DNA from: Spongiibacter tropicus DSM 19543 | GTDB taxonomy: Bacteria > Pseudomonadota > Gammaproteobacteria > Pseudomonadales > Spongiibacteraceae | Reading direction: 5' to 3' | Assembly: GCF_000420325.1 (NCBI RefSeq) | Contig: NZ_ATUS01000001.1 | Location: forward strand, 1,802,463-1,866,462 | Length of the DNA: 64,000 bases | Part shown: one piece after another, positions 61,992 to 64,000 of the stretch | Position numbering within the stretch: the first letter of the stretch is position 1 | How the letters are laid out: the number at the start of each line of letters is the position of its first letter | Translations under genes and position numbers: made by a program | The notes under the pieces: generated by a model | The model's input: the letters and a program-made list of their open reading frames with translations, nothing else | Told to the model about the DNA's origin: nothing | The model's database searches: none

Positions 61992-64000
61992 CCTCAGCAC
62001 GAAATGACGGCTTATTACTGCTGCCAGCACTCATGCCGTCTTCTTCCAGTATTTTGCTGATATCCATACCTTCACCCAGCACCAGAATGTCTTTACTCGC
62101 CACAAACTTCGGCTTCATTACCCACACCAGCAGCGGCAATACCACCAGTGCGATAACCATGTTGATCAGCATTACCAGCACCAGCAGCAGCCCCATGTCG
62201 GCAAGGAACTTCAGGCCCGACAGGAAGTACCAGGGCAGGATGCCGAGCAGCATGATGCTGGCGGTGAACATGATCGCCTTACCGGTTGTGGTTAGCGCCG
62301 AGGTAATGGCGACACCGTAATCTTCACACTCGTGGAATTCTTCGCAGATGCGGCTCAGCAGATAGATGCCGTAGTCGATACCAACACCCACCCCGATGGC
62401 GGCCACCATCAGCGAGTTGATGTCCAGACCAATCCCCATAAAGGACATGCTGGTCGTAAGGATCATGTTCGACAGGTTGACCGGAATCAGCAGCACAATA
62501 CCGGCGACAATCGAGCGGTAGGCATAGCTGGCGACCGCCAGAATGACCAGGTTCAGCAGACCCATAATCAGCCAGTGGTAACGCTCAACCACGTGGTTAA
62601 TCGCCTGTTGAATCGCAATGGTGCCACTGCCCAGTCGCACGGTGAACGCGTCGTGATCTGCGTTGACCTGAGCGATAGCATCGCGCGCCGCAGCCAGGGC
62701 GTTATCAACCGTGTCCTGTTTGTTGTCGGCGTACCAGAACGACACCGTGGAGTTTTGCAGCTCAAAGTCCACCACGTTCGAGAAGGCCTTGGGGCTGGTC
62801 CCCATCAGCACCGCCGAAGCTGCCGCATTGACTGCGCGGTCATTGCTATCGAGCGGCAGCCACTTGGTATGCCCGCCGGAAATCAGCCGGTTGGCGTCCA
62901 TCAGGTAATCGGCGAACGACAGCGTCGCACGCGGTGCGTGCTCACCGGCTTCCATAATGGATTGCAGCTGCAACATGGTCGCCACCGCGTCGGCTTGCTT
63001 GGCAACACGGTCGCTGCCGCTGTCGCCCTTGGCTTCAAGAATCACTTCCAGGGTATTCACGCCGGGGAAGTGGTCATTGATCTTCGCCACCGACACGTTG
63101 AACTCAGAGTCTTCCCACAGCAGGTTACTGCCTTCCACCGGGTTACCAATCTGAATCTTCATGGAGTGGTAGAAAGAGAACGCACCGATGAGCAGAGTGA
63201 TAATCAAGGTGTAAGGGGCCACACGTCCCTGCGACAGGCGGGAAATTGCTGCAAGTGCACCTTTAACCTTGCCGTGGAAACCACCCGAGTGATCGCTGAC
63301 GATCTTGTCGAGGTTGCGCGGCTCGGGCAGCACAGACAGCAACAGTGGCGCCAGGAAGACACCTGTCGGCGCCAGCATCATCGCCCAGAACCCGCAGAAC
63401 AGCGCAAAGCGTTCCATCGCCGGAATCGGCGCGATGGAGATCAGGAAGATACCGGCGGCGTCAGTGATAATGCCGAGAATCGACGGCGCCATCATCACGC
63501 TGGTGGTCAGACCGGCGGCTTTCACCTTGTCACCGAGCTGAGCAAAGATTTCGTAGAAGCGCTCGGTAAACTGCACACAGTGACTGAACGAGCGCGCAAT
63601 GAGCAGCAGCGGCACGATCATCAACAAGGGCTCGATGGGCATCTTCATCCAGCCGGCAAAACCAAAGCCCCAGATTGCCGCCACGATACTGGCGAAGATC
63701 GGCGTCACCACACCGGCAATGTTCTGGGTATAAAACACCAGTGCCAGAATCAATGCGCTGAGCGTAATGGCAAAGATGCCAATCATCTGGTGCTGGTATT
63801 CATACACCCAGCCGGTCAGTGCAGGCTGACCCGCCATGTACACATCGTGATGTTCGTCGCGAGCATCATCGGCCAGCTTTTTCACGTAGGCAAAGGCCTC
63901 ACCGTAATCGAGACGCTGCTCGATAAAGGTTGCGGTAATCAGCGTAGCGGTTTCATCTTCAGAGATCAGAAAGCGTCGCGCATTGGGCGACTTGCGAACA
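61975..64000 (-). CDS. RND/MMPL-superfamily transporter, N-terminus beyond the window
   Basis: At least 674 residues visible; the frame stays open past base 64000. Two membrane blocks of about five to six helices (IFAITLSALILALVFYTQNI ... and WLIMGLLNLVILAVASYAYR ... GLDINSLMVAAIGVGVGIDY) flank a periplasmic domain (HFPGVNTLEVILEAKGDSGS ...). The second block has the conserved GVGIDYGIYLL motif of MMPL/HpnN-like lipid exporters. A trans-envelope role with DUF1329, Ycf48 and DUF1302 is inferred from the cluster. Confidence 0.92.
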   Translation of the reverse strand, partial: VRKSPNARRFLISEDETATLITATFIEQRLDYGEAFAYVKKLADDARDEHHDVYMAGQPALTGWVYEYQHQMIGIFAITLSALILALVFYTQNIAGVVTPIFASIVAAIWGFGFAGWMKMPIEPLLMIVPLLLIARSFSHCVQFTERFYEIFAQLGDKVKAAGLTTSVMMAPSILGIITDAAGIFLISIAPIPAMERFALFCGFWAMMLAPTGVFLAPLLLSVLPEPRNLDKIVSDHSGGFHGKVKGALAAISRLSQGRVAPYTLIITLLIGAFSFYHSMKIQIGNPVEGSNLLWEDSEFNVSVAKINDHFPGVNTLEVILEAKGDSGSDRVAKQADAVATMLQLQSIMEAGEHAPRATLSFADYLMDANRLISGGHTKWLPLDSNDRAVNAAASAVLMGTSPKAFSNVVDFELQNSTVSFWYADNKQDTVDNALAAARDAIAQVNADHDAFTVRLGSGTIAIQQAINHVVERYHWLIMGLLNLVILAVASYAYRSIVAGIVLLIPVNLSNMILTTSMSFMGIGLDINSLMVAAIGVGVGIDYGIYLLSRICEEFHECEDYGVAITSALTTTGKAIMFTASIMLLGILPWYFLSGLKFLADMGLLLVLVMLINMVIALVVLPLLVWVMKPKFVASKDILVLGEGMDISKILEEDGMSAGSSNKPSFRAEAVTEV

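Noticed and set aside
1-64000. CRISPR array, prophage, insertion sequence, tRNA or rRNA
   Set aside because: No regularly spaced repeats, transposase or integrase motifs, or cloverleaf/rRNA-like sequence were recognised by eye; a tRNAscan or HMM search was not possible.

Overview
The window is G+C-rich chromosomal DNA from a gammaproteobacterium, most likely a marine, hydrocarbon- or lipid-using member of a Cellvibrionales/Spongiibacteraceae-like lineage. The class is well supported: a class I adenylate cyclase, the trxA-rho-ubiD block, and tolC divergent from yqiB-cpdA-yqiA-parE. The family is a guess from gene content (three TonB receptors, a large membrane-anchored FadE, several SDRs, a DUF1302/DUF1329 cluster). 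No tRNA, rRNA, CRISPR array, transposase or integrase was seen.

Layout. 1-2.6 kb: end of a FAD amine-oxidase-like gene, divergent from an MFS transporter and a chalcone-isomerase-like periplasmic protein. 2.7-10.6 kb: TonB receptor, FadE, TonB receptor. 10.6-16.2 kb: possible small peptides, a lone hydantoinase/oxoprolinase A subunit, class I adenylate cyclase and a small hypothetical gene. 16.3-19.9 kb (minus): ECF sigma, anti-sigma, HvfA/bufferin-like Cys-repeat peptide, DUF692 and DUF2063 maturation proteins, DoxX; a probable copper-responsive RiPP operon. 20-24 kb: SDR, IlvD, MscS-type channel. 24-27.9 kb (minus): TonB receptor and beta-propeller phytase lipoprotein behind a near-perfect PhoB box. 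28-31.4 kb: degenerate GGDEF protein with an AraC regulator, a Nudix hydrolase, an SDR. 31.4-38.8 kb: hemW, ubiD, rho, trxA, waaA, tolC. 38.9-44.2 kb: yqiB, cpdA, yqiA, parE and two membrane proteins.

44.2-53.6 kb is the accessory-looking stretch: LuxR-type regulator, a Gly-rich lipoprotein, an EF-hand protein, a DUF4328 protein, a small lipoprotein, an A+T-richer membrane protein, a large palindromic intergenic repeat, an 862-residue lipoprotein of unknown function, and a fragment behind it that looks like a decayed second copy of its start.

53.6-64 kb (minus): an envelope/catabolic cluster. In transcription order it encodes an RND/MMPL-type transporter (cut by the window edge), a Tat-signal DUF1329 protein, a Ycf48-like propeller, a DUF1302 outer-membrane barrel, a hairpin terminator, a second Tat-signal DUF1329 protein, an AcuI/YhdH-type reductase and two SDRs. 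The most economical reading is a trans-envelope route for a hydrophobic substrate joined to its first oxidation steps. This cluster and the HvfA operon are the most interesting parts of the window.
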